Of a stretch of DNA of 64,000 nt, positions 1-7,647 are shown one piece after another (within the stretch, counting starts at the first letter, position 1; every line of letters begins with the position of its first letter). This DNA comes from Didemnitutus sp041906465 (GTDB lineage Bacteria > Verrucomicrobiota > Verrucomicrobiia > Opitutales > Opitutaceae), in assembly GCA_041906465.1 (NCBI GenBank), contig JAYRJE010000003.1, positions 1 to 64,000 of the forward strand. Reading direction: 5' to 3'. The notes under the pieces were generated by a model. It was not told where the DNA came from. It worked only from the letters and a program-made list of their open reading frames with translations, and did not search any database. The position numbers and the translations under genes were made by a program.

Positions 1-212
1 AGCGCTTGGAGCACCTTCGCCTTCAGCAGTGTCTCCGGCGGGATCGAGGGTGCCCCCTTCGCCGCGTAGATCTCGTCGAAGTGCCCGCTCATCTCCCGCA
101 GCACCTCGTCGCACATCCGCTTGATCGCTCGGATCGGGTGATCCGCCGCGATCATCGTCTCCACGTTGATCAGGCTCACGAAATTGGGTTGGGAGGGAAC
201 TTCGCCACGCAT
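1..212 (-). CDS. IS5-family transposase, N-terminal part only
   Basis: The leftward reading frame starts at the ATG at 212-210, behind a purine-rich GAAGGGGG that can serve as ribosome binding site, and runs off the window after 70 codons. The N-terminus (MRGEVPSQPNFVSLINVE, then ADHPIRAIKRM and PSIPPETLLKAKVLQA) matches the DUF772/InsH-type N-terminal domain of IS5-family transposases, which precedes the DDE catalytic domain. The catalytic part is not in view, so activity cannot be judged. The family call rests on recalled motif similarity. Confidence 0.75.
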   Translation of the reverse strand, partial: MRGEVPSQPNFVSLINVETMIAADHPIRAIKRMCDEVLREMSGHFDEIYAAKGAPSIPPETLLKAKVLQA

Positions 213-282
213 CTTGCCCCCTTCGACGCAACTCCCGCGCCAGACGTTCAAGCAATGGGGGAGTTTTTCAGCAGCCTGCTAA
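1..282 (-). mobile_element. IS5-like insertion sequence, truncated by window edge
   Basis: The element consists of the 5' part of a leftward transposase gene (1-212) and a likely terminal inverted repeat at about 257-282, whose core reads GAGTTTTTCAGCAGCCTGCT. This kind of end sequence is typical of IS5-related elements, from memory of that family. Sequence past about 283 changes character and no longer looks like IS. The other end and any target duplication lie outside the window, so intactness cannot be judged. Confidence 0.7.
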
Positions 283-666
283 CATACCGGATACCTGATT
301 GAAGGCTCTTCGTGCGAATCACAACTCGGGCATCGCCCGGAGCATGAACCCGTCGAAGAGCGGCACCGTGAACGCTAGCTCATCCTATTCCCGTGTGCGC
401 CGAATCCTATCGACTGGATTCACGAGGCTTTGGCTATTTCACGTGCCGATTTTCGCCTGCCGAGTGGGGCGCATTTTCGTTACTCAAATCTTTTGACCGA
501 TCTTTTTCGCAAACTCTCCATATAGCTGAAAGCGGTCGAGACTCGGGAGAAAATCACGAACTCTTGCCCAGAGTGGTCAAAATATGACCTGCGACTTCAA
601 TCGTTCAATCAGGCACTTCGGCAATTCTTTGACCGATCTGGGAATCGGTTCGGATTTTTTTCGAAG
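283..666. other. gene-poor stretch between IS end and tRNA-Gln
   Basis: No convincing gene is present; the short open frames here lack ribosome binding sites and recognisable protein features. Its base composition is less GC-rich than the neighbourhood. It contains an 8-bp inverted repeat (GCTCTTCG at 305-312, CGAAGAGC at 354-361), a 12-base direct repeat TTTGACCGATCT at about 492 and 628, and a small hairpin (ACCGAT 632-637 with ATCGGT 644-649) a few bases before a run of T at 655-661. It may be decayed accessory DNA next to the IS. Confidence 0.5.
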
Positions 667-740
667 TGGCTGCCCGGCATGGATTCGAACCATGACTAGG
701 CGAGTCAAAGTCGCCTGTGCTACCATTACACCACCAGGCA
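667..740 (-). tRNA. tRNA-Gln (anticodon TTG)
   Basis: The reverse strand folds as a standard tRNA: acceptor stem TGCCTGG pairing with CCGGGCA, D-arm GTAATGGTAGCAC, anticodon stem GGCGA/TCGCC around loop CTTTGAC with anticodon TTG, and T-loop TTCGAATC. The CCA end is encoded. Anticodon TTG reads CAA glutamine codons. Confidence 0.95.
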
Positions 741-806
741 GTGAGTAAGTAGAGCGGCCGAAAGAAGAGCGCGGGCTGGGACGGGTCAAGGGCGGAAATC
801 GCCCGA

Positions 807-1148
807 TTACCCACGGGGCTCGTCCAGCGCGGGATATTTCGCCGCGTCCGTCACGAAGACGATGTCGCGCGGGTTGATGATGAACCGGTCGGCGGGGCTG
901 CCGACGAAGACGAGGAGCACGCCGCCGAAGGCTTCGAGCTTGCGCACGTCTTTGAGCACGACGGTGTGACCGTCGCGCTTCAGCACGAGCGTGAGGCGGT
1001 TGGCTTGATAGAGCTGCGGAAACGCTGCGGCGTAGCCTTCGGCAAGGGCTTGGGTCTCGGCGGCAGGCTCGGAGGGCGGCGGGGCGGACAGGGCCGCGGT
1101 GTTGATCGCGAACAGCGCGAGGACGAGGCGCGGGGACGGGAGTTTCAT
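807..1148 (-). CDS. hypothetical secreted protein
   Basis: A 113-residue protein starting at the ATG at 1148. The N-terminus MKLPSPRLVLALFAINTAAL is a classic signal peptide with likely cleavage after LSA, so the product should be exported. The mature part is short, with a segment rich in K/V/L (LTLVLKRDGHTVVLKDVRKL) and a C-terminal stretch FIINPRDIVFVTDAAKYPAL; no catalytic motif or known domain is recognised. It is transcribed away from the divergent ElyC-like gene and lies just upstream of tRNA-Gln on the same strand. An upstream in-frame start at 1211 would bury the signal peptide and is less likely. Function unknown. Confidence 0.6.
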   Translation of the reverse strand: MKLPSPRLVLALFAINTAALSAPPPSEPAAETQALAEGYAAAFPQLYQANRLTLVLKRDGHTVVLKDVRKLEAFGGVLLVFVGSPADRFIINPRDIVFVTDAAKYPALDEPRG

Positions 1149-1282
1149 GGTGGTTGGGCGAGCGCGGCCCTCGCTCGCGTGCAGGATGGAATCTGCCCCC
1201 GGTGCGCGCAACCGGTTTTCGACGATCGCGCTGCTTCGTCGCGGCAGTTGACTCGGCGTCCGCGGCCCGTTTTGGCTGCGGC

Positions 1283-2014
1283 GTGCTTTTCTTCAACAAA
1301 TTGCTGCCGGTGTTCGTGCTGCCCATCGGCGTCGTGACGATTCTGATCTTGCTCGCGGCGTGGAAGAAATGGCGCTGGGCGGCGATCGCGGCCGGGTTCG
1401 TCCTGCTGGTGAGTTCGATCGGTGTCGCGTCGAACGCGCTACTGCGGTCACTCGAAAACGCCTATCCGGCGCGCAGCATCGGCAGCGTGGCCGAGGCTGA
1501 TGCGGTGCTCGTGCTCGGCGGCATCATGTCGCCCGGCAAGGAGCCGGGGCTGATCACCGAATGGTCGGAGGCCGTCGAGCGTTTCGACGCCGGTGTGGAG
1601 ATCGTTCAGCGGGGGAAGGCGCGACTGCTGCTGTTCACTGGCGATGTGCGCGGCTCGGAGGGCACGGCGTTGCAGCGCGAAGCGCTGCAGCGTGGCGTGC
1701 CGCGCGAGCAGGTTGCAGTCATCGGCGCCGTGGGCAACACGGCCGACGAGGCGGAACAACTCAAACGCTTCGCGGCGCAGCGAGGCCTCAAGCGCGTGCT
1801 GCTCGTGACCTCGGCGTGGCACATGCCGCGGGCGATGCGCCTGTTCAAGCGCGCCGGCGTGGAGATCACGGCGTTCCCCGTGGACTATCGCGCACTGCCC
1901 AATCGTTCGCTGCCGTATCTCGACTGGATTCCGAACGCGGGCGCGCTGGGAAAAACCGAACTCGCGCTCCGCGAGTGCTACGGGATGGCGTTCTACGCCG
2001 TGTTCGGGAACTGA
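1283..2014 (+). CDS. ElyC/YdcF-like DUF218 membrane protein
   Basis: From the GTG at 1283 this is a 243-residue protein with two N-terminal membrane segments (about 5-25 and 33-52) followed by a DUF218 domain: a VLVLGG strand (about 75-80), GNTADEA (151-157) and the family signature TSAWHMPRA (176-184). ElyC and YdcF of enterobacteria have this plan; ElyC supports peptidoglycan precursor supply at the inner membrane, while the biochemical activity of the family is poorly defined. The frame is open further upstream to 1154, but the GTG puts the first membrane helix at the N-terminus and gives a length close to ElyC (about 260). Its stop lies 3 bases from that of the convergent hydrolase. Confidence 0.8.
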   Translation: MLFFNKLLPVFVLPIGVVTILILLAAWKKWRWAAIAAGFVLLVSSIGVASNALLRSLENAYPARSIGSVAEADAVLVLGGIMSPGKEPGLITEWSEAVERFDAGVEIVQRGKARLLLFTGDVRGSEGTALQREALQRGVPREQVAVIGAVGNTADEAEQLKRFAAQRGLKRVLLVTSAWHMPRAMRLFKRAGVEITAFPVDYRALPNRSLPYLDWIPNAGALGKTELALRECYGMAFYAVFGN

Positions 2015-2017
2015 CCG

Positions 2018-3118
2018 TTACGGCGCGGGCGCGCTGGCCGCGGGGCTGCGCCGCACGAGCGGCTTCACTGGTGTGCCATCGCTCCATTTGCCCATGTCGA
2101 GCTGCGCCGCGCCGCCGCCGAGGGCGAGGTCACGGGACTTGTTTTCGAAGGCCGCGGAGCACAGCGCGTCGAACAGTCGCCACGTGCCGTAGTAATCGAG
2201 CGCGTCGGTGACGGGCGGCTCTTGCGAGGAGTCGTCGAGATCGAGGCCGCGTTCGGCGAGGCGCTCCCTGGCCTTTTCAGCGACCCGTTTCCGGAGAAAT
2301 CCCTTCGGCGGCTCACGCTTGGGTGGTTGGTAACCGGGCAAGGGAGCGGCGGGCGCACGGTGCGTCGCGACGAGGGCGGGCGCGCCGTGGTCGTCGGAGC
2401 GCAACTCGAGCCAGTCCTTCTGCGCGGCGGGAACCGCGGTGGTCGCCTCGTAGATGCGGCGCGCGCCGGCGTCGCCGACGAGGGTGTCCTGGTCTCCCGA
2501 GAGCGTGAGTAGCAGCGTGGCGGAGAAGATTTTTGCCAGGTCCGCCAGCGGCACGAGCGGACCCTGGGCGCGCTCGATCACGGCCGGCTCGACGCAGAAG
2601 ATCGCTTTCGGCGCGGGCAAGCCGGCGGCGGGCAGCGCGACCGCGAGATTGGCGGCCAGAATGCCACCGGCAGAGTGGCCGACGGTGGCGACGCGCGCGA
2701 GGTCGGCGCGAGGCAGGTCTTTTTGTTTCGCGAGCCATTCGAGGCCCTGTTTGACGCCGGCGACGGCGTTGGGAGTGAACGCGGCCGACGGCTCGCGCAG
2801 GTTTTTTTGGTAGCGCGGATAGAGCACGATCGCGCCGCGGCGCGCGAGGTGATGAATCCACGCGAGGTAGTGCTCGGGTTTCACGGCACCCCAGCCGTGG
2901 GCGAAGACGATGACGGGCAGCGCTTGGCCGGCGGCTTTCTCCGGCCAGAAAACGGTTACGGCTTCGCCCTCGTTTCCGAGGGAGTGGCTGGCGACGCGGG
3001 CGAACGCGTAGTCGGCGCCGCCGGGACCGCTGGCGGGTTGCGTGGGGGGCGTCGGCGCGGCTTGGGCGGCGGCGAAGCCGAGGAAGAGCAGGGCAATGAA
3101 AGGCGGCGCGAGTCGCAT
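2018..3118 (-). CDS. secreted alpha/beta hydrolase
   Basis: A 366-residue protein with a signal peptide (MRLAPPFIALLFLGFAAAQA) and an alpha/beta-hydrolase fold of the chlorophyllase/dienelactone-hydrolase-like type. The oxyanion segment is HGWG (about 74-77) and the nucleophile elbow is GHSAG with Ser149; Asp in SGDQDT and His in SDDHG are plausible triad partners. It is expected to hydrolyse ester substrates in the periplasm, but the substrate cannot be told. A proline-rich stretch and charged insertion (KREPPKGFLRKRVAEKARER) follow the core and are not typical of the family. It lies downstream of hflX on the same strand with a 171-base gap, so it may be a separate unit. Confidence 0.75.
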   Translation of the reverse strand: MRLAPPFIALLFLGFAAAQAAPTPPTQPASGPGGADYAFARVASHSLGNEGEAVTVFWPEKAAGQALPVIVFAHGWGAVKPEHYLAWIHHLARRGAIVLYPRYQKNLREPSAAFTPNAVAGVKQGLEWLAKQKDLPRADLARVATVGHSAGGILAANLAVALPAAGLPAPKAIFCVEPAVIERAQGPLVPLADLAKIFSATLLLTLSGDQDTLVGDAGARRIYEATTAVPAAQKDWLELRSDDHGAPALVATHRAPAAPLPGYQPPKREPPKGFLRKRVAEKARERLAERGLDLDDSSQEPPVTDALDYYGTWRLFDALCSAAFENKSRDLALGGGAAQLDMGKWSDGTPVKPLVRRSPAASAPAP

Positions 3119-3289
3119 GGCGGGCGGGTGCGTTACGCAGCGGAAGACGCACGGCGCGACGGCTGGTTACGCGAGGCGAGGACGCACGCAGAAGCTTGTG
3201 CTCGGGTGAGGCGACGCGCTCCGCTGAACGCGGCGGCGGGGGCGACGGATACGCTTTGTCGCCGCGGGGACAGCGGCGACCACCTGCGG

Positions 3290-4612
3290 TCAGCGGGCAG
3301 CGGCGGGCTTCGCGCGCTTTTTCTTCGGCGCGGCGGGTGCGGGCGCGGCGAACGGCTCGAAGAGGGCGCGCTGTTTCAGCGGGAAGCGACCGCGGATAAA
3401 CACACCGTCGTCGCGCGTCTCCTGCTCGGCGACCGTTCCGATTTGGTGCAGCTTGGCGACGAGGTCGTAGCGGTCGTGCGGGAGCAGCAACTCGGCGGAC
3501 ATCTGGTCGTCGATTGCGAGCTCGGCGCACCGCGCGAGCAGGCGATCGAGGCCTTCGCCGGTGTGCACGCTGATGAAGAGCGCTTCCGGGTGGCGCGCGC
3601 GCATGACGGTGAGCGTTTGCGGATCGGCGGCGTCGACCTTGTTGAAGGCGATGATCATCGGCTTCTCGCCGGCGCCGAGTTCGCCGAGCACTTCCATCGT
3701 GGTGGCGAAGTGGTGTTCGACGTTCGGGTTGGCGACGTCGAGCACGTGGATGATGAAGTCCGAGACGACGACTTCCTCGAGCGTGGCCTTGAACGCTTCG
3801 ACCAGGCGGTGCGGCAGGCGGCGGATGAAGCCGACGGTGTCGGTCATGAGCAGCGTGCGGCCGTCGGGCAGGCCGAGCTGGCGGGTGGTCGGGTCGAGCG
3901 TGGCGAAGAGCTTGTCGGCGGCGAGCACCTGCGCGCCGGTGAGTTTGTTGAGGAGCGAGGATTTGCCGGCGTTGGTGTAGCCGACGATCGCGGCGCCGGG
4001 CACGGGCTTGCGCATGCGGCGGCGGCGCTGGACCTCGCGTTGCAGAAGAACCTGTTCGAGCTCGCGTTTGAGGTGCGCGATGCGGTCGCGCACGAGGCGG
4101 CGGTCCTGTTCGAGCTGCGTTTCGCCTTCGCCGCCCATGGCGCCTTTGCCGCGCTGGCGCGACAAGTGCGTCCACGCGCGCGTCAGGCGCGGGAGCGAGT
4201 ATTCCATGCGGGCGAGCGCGACTTGGAGCACGGCTTCGCGGGTCTGCGCGCGGTCGGCGAAAATTTCCAGGATGACTTCCTGGCGGTCGATGACGGCGAG
4301 GCCGGACTCTTCCTCCCAGTTGCGTTGCTGCGCGGGCGAGAGCTCCTTGTCGAAAACGATCAGGTCGCAGCCGTCTTCCTTGGCGAGCGCGATCAACTCG
4401 GCGGTCTTGCCGGTGCCGATGAGAAATTTCGGCTGCTCGCCGGCGCGCATGGTGACGAGCACGGTGCGCGAAACGATGATGCCGAGGTTTTCGACGAGCT
4501 CCTTGAGTTCACCGAGCAATTCGGCGCCTTCGCCCGCCGTCATGTCGAAGGTTTGGACGCCCACGAGAAGGGCGCGCGTCGTCTTTTTCTGGTCGGTGAG
4601 AAAATCTGCCAT
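3290..4612 (-). CDS. hflX: GTPase HflX
   Basis: The 440-residue product has the HflX architecture. An N-terminal nucleotide-binding domain (about 15-150) holds the segment RQRGKGAMGGEGETQLEQDR, a helical linker follows, then a G domain with P-loop GYTNAGKSS (211-219), G3 DTVGF and G4 NKVD. HflX binds the 50S subunit and splits stalled or stressed 70S ribosomes, using GTP. The C-terminus ends in a lysine-rich tail (PKKKRAKPAAAR). Length is in the usual 400-450 range. GC-rich palindromes lie in the 165-base gap between it and the upstream DHOD-like gene. Confidence 0.95.
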   Translation of the reverse strand: MADFLTDQKKTTRALLVGVQTFDMTAGEGAELLGELKELVENLGIIVSRTVLVTMRAGEQPKFLIGTGKTAELIALAKEDGCDLIVFDKELSPAQQRNWEEESGLAVIDRQEVILEIFADRAQTREAVLQVALARMEYSLPRLTRAWTHLSRQRGKGAMGGEGETQLEQDRRLVRDRIAHLKRELEQVLLQREVQRRRRMRKPVPGAAIVGYTNAGKSSLLNKLTGAQVLAADKLFATLDPTTRQLGLPDGRTLLMTDTVGFIRRLPHRLVEAFKATLEEVVVSDFIIHVLDVANPNVEHHFATTMEVLGELGAGEKPMIIAFNKVDAADPQTLTVMRARHPEALFISVHTGEGLDRLLARCAELAIDDQMSAELLLPHDRYDLVAKLHQIGTVAEQETRDDGVFIRGRFPLKQRALFEPFAAPAPAAPKKKRAKPAAAR

Positions 4613-4694
4613 GTGGGGCAGAGCGTGCGCGGACGGCGGTGGGAGTCAAATGCGCGGGCGTCGGGCGGCGACGCGGGGCGGAGGTCCAGAGCCA

Positions 4695-4775
4695 GCGGCG
4701 GCGACGGACCGCCGCCCTCCAACTGAGGGAAAGCGACGGTTTTGTGTTTGTGTAGGGCGCCGCTTCGTCGGCGCC
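4695..4775. repeat. pair of REP-like GC palindromes
   Basis: Two compact hairpins sit in the gap between hflX and the DHOD-like gene. The first has a 7-bp stem (4695-4701 with 4709-4715) followed by CCTCC; the second has GGCGCCG (4756-4762) with CGGCGCC (4769-4775) around CTTCGT and directly follows the stop of the leftward DHOD-like gene at 4778. They resemble the other stem-loops listed in this window (near 10066, 34976, 59450) and may act as transcript ends. Confidence 0.6.
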
Positions 4776-4777
4776 GC

Positions 4778-5776
4778 TCACCGATCCCAGAACAGCAGCG
4801 AGTGGACGTAATTCGCGCGCTCGTAGGCTTCGGGATTCGCGGTGCTCGCGAGGTTGAGTTGGCCGCGGAGTTCCGAGAGCGAGCGGAAGCGGTGCTCCTC
4901 CAGGTAAGACGTGAGGCCGTTGACGAGCGAGCGCAGGTGCTGCGGCCCGTAACGCAAGAGTGCGGAGACGACCTGCACGGTGTCGGCGCCGGCGAGGACG
5001 GATTTGATGACGTCGTTCGGCGTGTGCACGCCGCCGGTGACGGCGAGGTCGACCGGCACGCGGCCGCTGAGGATCGCGAGCCAGCGCAGGCGCAGGAGCA
5101 GTTCGGACGAGTCGGAGAGCTCGAGCTTCGGGGCGACTTCGCGGAAGCGGACGTTGATGTCGGGCTGATAAAACCGGTTGAAGAGCACGACGCTCTTCAC
5201 GCCGGCGCGCGCGAGCCGCTCGACGAAGTTGGGCAACGAGGAGAAGAACGGCGAGAGCTTCACCGCGAGCGGCAGGCTGGAGTTCTCGCGCACGGAGGTG
5301 ACGATCTCGATCATGCGCTCTTCGATGGCCTGGCCCGTCGTTTCTGGATCGGTCGGCAGAAAATAAAGGTTCAGCTCGATCGCGTCGGCGCCGGCTTGTT
5401 GCACGCTGCGCGCGAAGTCGACCCAGGTGGTTGGCGTGCGGGCGTTGAGGGAGGCGATGATCGGGATGTCGACGGCGACCTTCGCGCGGTAGATGTGCTC
5501 GAGGTATTCGTCGGGCCCGTAGGCGTAGGCGTCGCTGCCTTCGAAGAACGCGGTGGCCTCGTTGAGCGGGTCGGCCTCGGCGAGACGGTTTTCCTGCTTG
5601 AGGCGCTCGGACTGGGTGAGGCGCACCTGCTCTTCGAAGAGTGAGGCGAGCACGATCGCCGAGGCCCCGGCATCCTCCAGTTCGCGGATGCACGCCAGGC
5701 GGTTGGTGAGCGGCGACGCGCCCGACATGATGGGGTGCTTCAACTGCAACCCAAGGTAGTTCGTCGTGAGATTCAT
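4778..5776 (-). CDS. dihydroorotate dehydrogenase-like protein
   Basis: A 332-residue protein starting MNLTTNYLGLQLKHPIMSGA at 5776, a typical start for the flavin-binding TIM barrel shared by dihydroorotate dehydrogenases and PreA. Typical segments are SLNARTPTTW (after strand 3), IELNLYF, LAVKLSPFFSS and the FMN phosphate-binding TGGVHTPND. The family, often annotated only as DHOD-like, lacks a proven substrate. In other bacteria it is often near pyruvate:ferredoxin oxidoreductase genes, but nothing of that kind is here. It is divergent from the coenzyme A operon. Oxidoreductase fold is certain, pyrimidine function is not. Confidence 0.85.
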   Translation of the reverse strand: MNLTTNYLGLQLKHPIMSGASPLTNRLACIRELEDAGASAIVLASLFEEQVRLTQSERLKQENRLAEADPLNEATAFFEGSDAYAYGPDEYLEHIYRAKVAVDIPIIASLNARTPTTWVDFARSVQQAGADAIELNLYFLPTDPETTGQAIEERMIEIVTSVRENSSLPLAVKLSPFFSSLPNFVERLARAGVKSVVLFNRFYQPDINVRFREVAPKLELSDSSELLLRLRWLAILSGRVPVDLAVTGGVHTPNDVIKSVLAGADTVQVVSALLRYGPQHLRSLVNGLTSYLEEHRFRSLSELRGQLNLASTANPEAYERANYVHSLLFWDR

Positions 5777-6097
5777 CGGCGCGGGGCAGAGCGGGGGCTC
5801 GGGGAAGATGGCAGCCGCGCGAGTATGCCCGCGCTCCCTGCGAGCGACTGCGCCGAGGTTGGCCAACGCTGCGCGCGGTTTGACCGGGTTGACGCACACC
5901 GCGGGAGAATTGGTTTGCACGCGCGGCGTCGCCGGCAACGTTGGCCCGGTCTGGCGCGAACTCGTGCGCGACCGGACGCCCGCAACTTCAACCTCCCGTC
6001 CTCGGACAACAGGCCTGATCGCCATGCGACACGCACTCCCGTCCTCCTCGCTCCCGCGCCCGCGGGTTTTCCGGTGTCGGAAAACCGCCGAGGCGCC
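5777..6097. other. divergent intergenic region upstream of panB
   Basis: These 321 bases separate the leftward DHOD-like gene from rightward panB and must hold both promoters. No gene is supported. A TTGACG that could act as a rightward -35 box lies at about 5893, but no clear -10 box accompanies it. The notable structure is the hairpin at 6065-6086, listed separately. Confidence 0.5.
6065..6086 (+). promoter_or_regulatory. perfect hairpin just upstream of panB
   Basis: GGTTTTCCG (6065-6073) and CGGAAAACC (6078-6086) form a perfect 9-bp stem with a 4-base GTGT loop. It ends 11 bases before the panB start codon, so it could be an operator or a leader hairpin that affects translation start. 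No T run follows, which argues against a terminator. Regulator unknown. Confidence 0.45.
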
Positions 6098-6889
6098 ATG
6101 AAGAGCGTCCGCGACTTTTCCACCGCCCGCGCCGATGCCCGGCCGATCGTCATGGCGACCGCCTACGACGCGCTCATGGCGCGGCTCGCGGCCGAAGCCG
6201 GCATCGATGCGCTCCTCGTGGGCGACAGCGTCGCGATGGTTGTCCACGGCCTGCCGTCGACGGTGCACGCCACGCTCGAGATGATGTGCGCGCACACCGC
6301 AGCCGTTCGTCGCGGGGCGCCGGATTTGGTCCTCGTGGCGGATTTGCCGTTCCTTGCGCATCGGCGCGGACGCGCTGTGGCCGTGGAGGCGGCGGGCGCG
6401 CTCCTGCAAGCCGGCGCCACGGCGGTGAAGATCGAAGGCGTCGCTGGTCACGAGGAAGTGATCCCGCACCTCGTCGGCAGCGGCATTCCCGTAATGGGGC
6501 ACCTCGGTTTGACGCCGCAATCGGTGAACCTGATCGGCGGTTATCGCCTGCAAGGGCGCTCCATCGACGAAGCGGAGAAAATCCGCCGCGAGGCCGCGCA
6601 ACTGGTGGAGTTCGGCGCCTTCGCCGTCGTGCTCGAATGCGTGCCCGCCGAACTGGCGCGCGCCATCACGACCGACCTCGCGGTGCCAACCATCGGCATC
6701 GGCGCCGGTGGCGATACGTCGGGCCAAATTCTCGTGCTCACCGACCTGCTCGGACTCGATCCGCAGTTCCGTCCGAAATTCGCGCGGCGCTACCTCGACG
6801 GTGCCGGGCTGGTGCGCGATGCGTTGCGCGCCTACGTTGGCGACGTGCGGCGCGCCGGGTTTCCGGCGGCGGAGGAGATTCTCGCATGA
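6098..6889 (+). CDS. panB: 3-methyl-2-oxobutanoate hydroxymethyltransferase
   Basis: PanB adds the hydroxymethyl group of methylenetetrahydrofolate to alpha-ketoisovalerate, giving ketopantoate, the first committed step to pantothenate. The 263-residue product begins MKSVRDFSTARADARPIVMA and shows family hallmarks: VTAYD-like MATAYDALMARL, the metal-ligand segment VGDSVAMVVHG, GAxAVKIEG, MGHLGLTPQSVN, the catalytic-loop glutamate in VLECVPAELA, and TIGIGAG. Length is normal. The ATG at 6098 is chosen because homology starts right there although the frame is open upstream. It overlaps panC by four bases and heads a five-gene operon. Confidence 0.96.
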   Translation: MKSVRDFSTARADARPIVMATAYDALMARLAAEAGIDALLVGDSVAMVVHGLPSTVHATLEMMCAHTAAVRRGAPDLVLVADLPFLAHRRGRAVAVEAAGALLQAGATAVKIEGVAGHEEVIPHLVGSGIPVMGHLGLTPQSVNLIGGYRLQGRSIDEAEKIRREAAQLVEFGAFAVVLECVPAELARAITTDLAVPTIGIGAGGDTSGQILVLTDLLGLDPQFRPKFARRYLDGAGLVRDALRAYVGDVRRAGFPAAEEILA

Positions 6890-7647
6890 AGCCGCGCGTG
6901 TTTTATTCGCCGGCGGAGTGGCGCGCCGAGCGCGCGGGCGAGCGGTTCGCGGGTCGCTCGGTCGGCTTCGTGCCGACGATGGGCGCCTTGCACGCCGGTC
7001 ACCGCGCGTTGCTGGAGCGCGCGCGCGCGGAAAACGAGCGCGTCGTGCTCAGCGTTTTCGTCAACCCGACGCAGTTCAACGATCCGACCGATCTGGCAAA
7101 GTATCCGCGCACGCTCGACGAGGACGTGGCGCTCGCGGCCGGTCTCGCGACCGATGTCCTCGTGCCGCCACCGGAGGCGATGTATCCCGACCGCTATCGC
7201 TATCGCGTGACGGAGCTCGAGTTCAGTCGCGAACTCGAAGGCGCGCACCGCCCGGGGCATTTCGACGGCGTGCTGACGGTTGTGTTGAAGCTCTTGAACC
7301 TCGTGCAGCCGACGCGCGCGTATTTCGGCGAGAAGGACTGGCAGCAGCTGCACCTCGTGCGCGGCATGGTCGAGGCGCTGTTCGTGCCGTGCGAGATCGT
7401 GGCGTGTCCCACCGTGCGCGAGGCCGATGGACTCGCGATGAGTTCGCGCAACCGCCGGCTCGCCCCCGCGGACCGCGCGCGCGCGGCGGCGTTTCCGAAA
7501 TTGCTGCGGGCTGGCACGCCCGAGGCGGCGGAAAGCGCGCTGCGTGGCGCGGGCTTCGAAGTCGACTACGTTGCCGAGCGCGACGGCGTGCGGCTCGGTG
7601 CGGTGCACATCGGCGGCGTGAGGCTCATCGACAATGTCCGCGTCTAA
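6886..7647 (+). CDS. panC: pantothenate synthetase (short form)
   Basis: PanC condenses pantoate with beta-alanine, using ATP, to give pantothenate. It carries the nucleotidyltransferase signature PTMGALHAGH (HxGH), VFVNPTQFN, YFGEKDWQQ and the KMSKS-like MSSRNRRL. The product is 253 residues, about 25-30 shorter than usual: the C-terminal lid domain is compressed around residues 205-253, while active-site motifs remain. The start codon overlaps the panB stop (ATGA) and the end overlaps coaBC by 14 bases, so translation is likely coupled. Function is confident despite the short tail. Confidence 0.94.
   Translation: MKPRVFYSPAEWRAERAGERFAGRSVGFVPTMGALHAGHRALLERARAENERVVLSVFVNPTQFNDPTDLAKYPRTLDEDVALAAGLATDVLVPPPEAMYPDRYRYRVTELEFSRELEGAHRPGHFDGVLTVVLKLLNLVQPTRAYFGEKDWQQLHLVRGMVEALFVPCEIVACPTVREADGLAMSSRNRRLAPADRARAAAFPKLLRAGTPEAAESALRGAGFEVDYVAERDGVRLGAVHIGGVRLIDNVRV

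Noticed and set aside
299..587. short open frames after the IS end
   Set aside because: No ribosome binding site, no recognisable domain, and atypical composition; not enough support for a gene.
631..661. hairpin followed by T run, possible rightward terminator
   Set aside because: The stem is only 6 bp, five bases separate it from the T run, and no rightward gene precedes it. Noted in the stretch description only.
577..1326. 249-codon leftward open frame covering tRNA-Gln
   Set aside because: It runs through the tRNA gene and the secreted-protein gene in another frame and is arginine/proline-rich, so it is a chance open frame.
2675..4726. 683-codon rightward open frame over hflX and the alpha/beta hydrolase
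   Set aside because: It is the antisense of hflX and neighbours; composition is low-complexity G/A/R/E-rich, as expected from high-GC shadow frames, and no domain is recognised.
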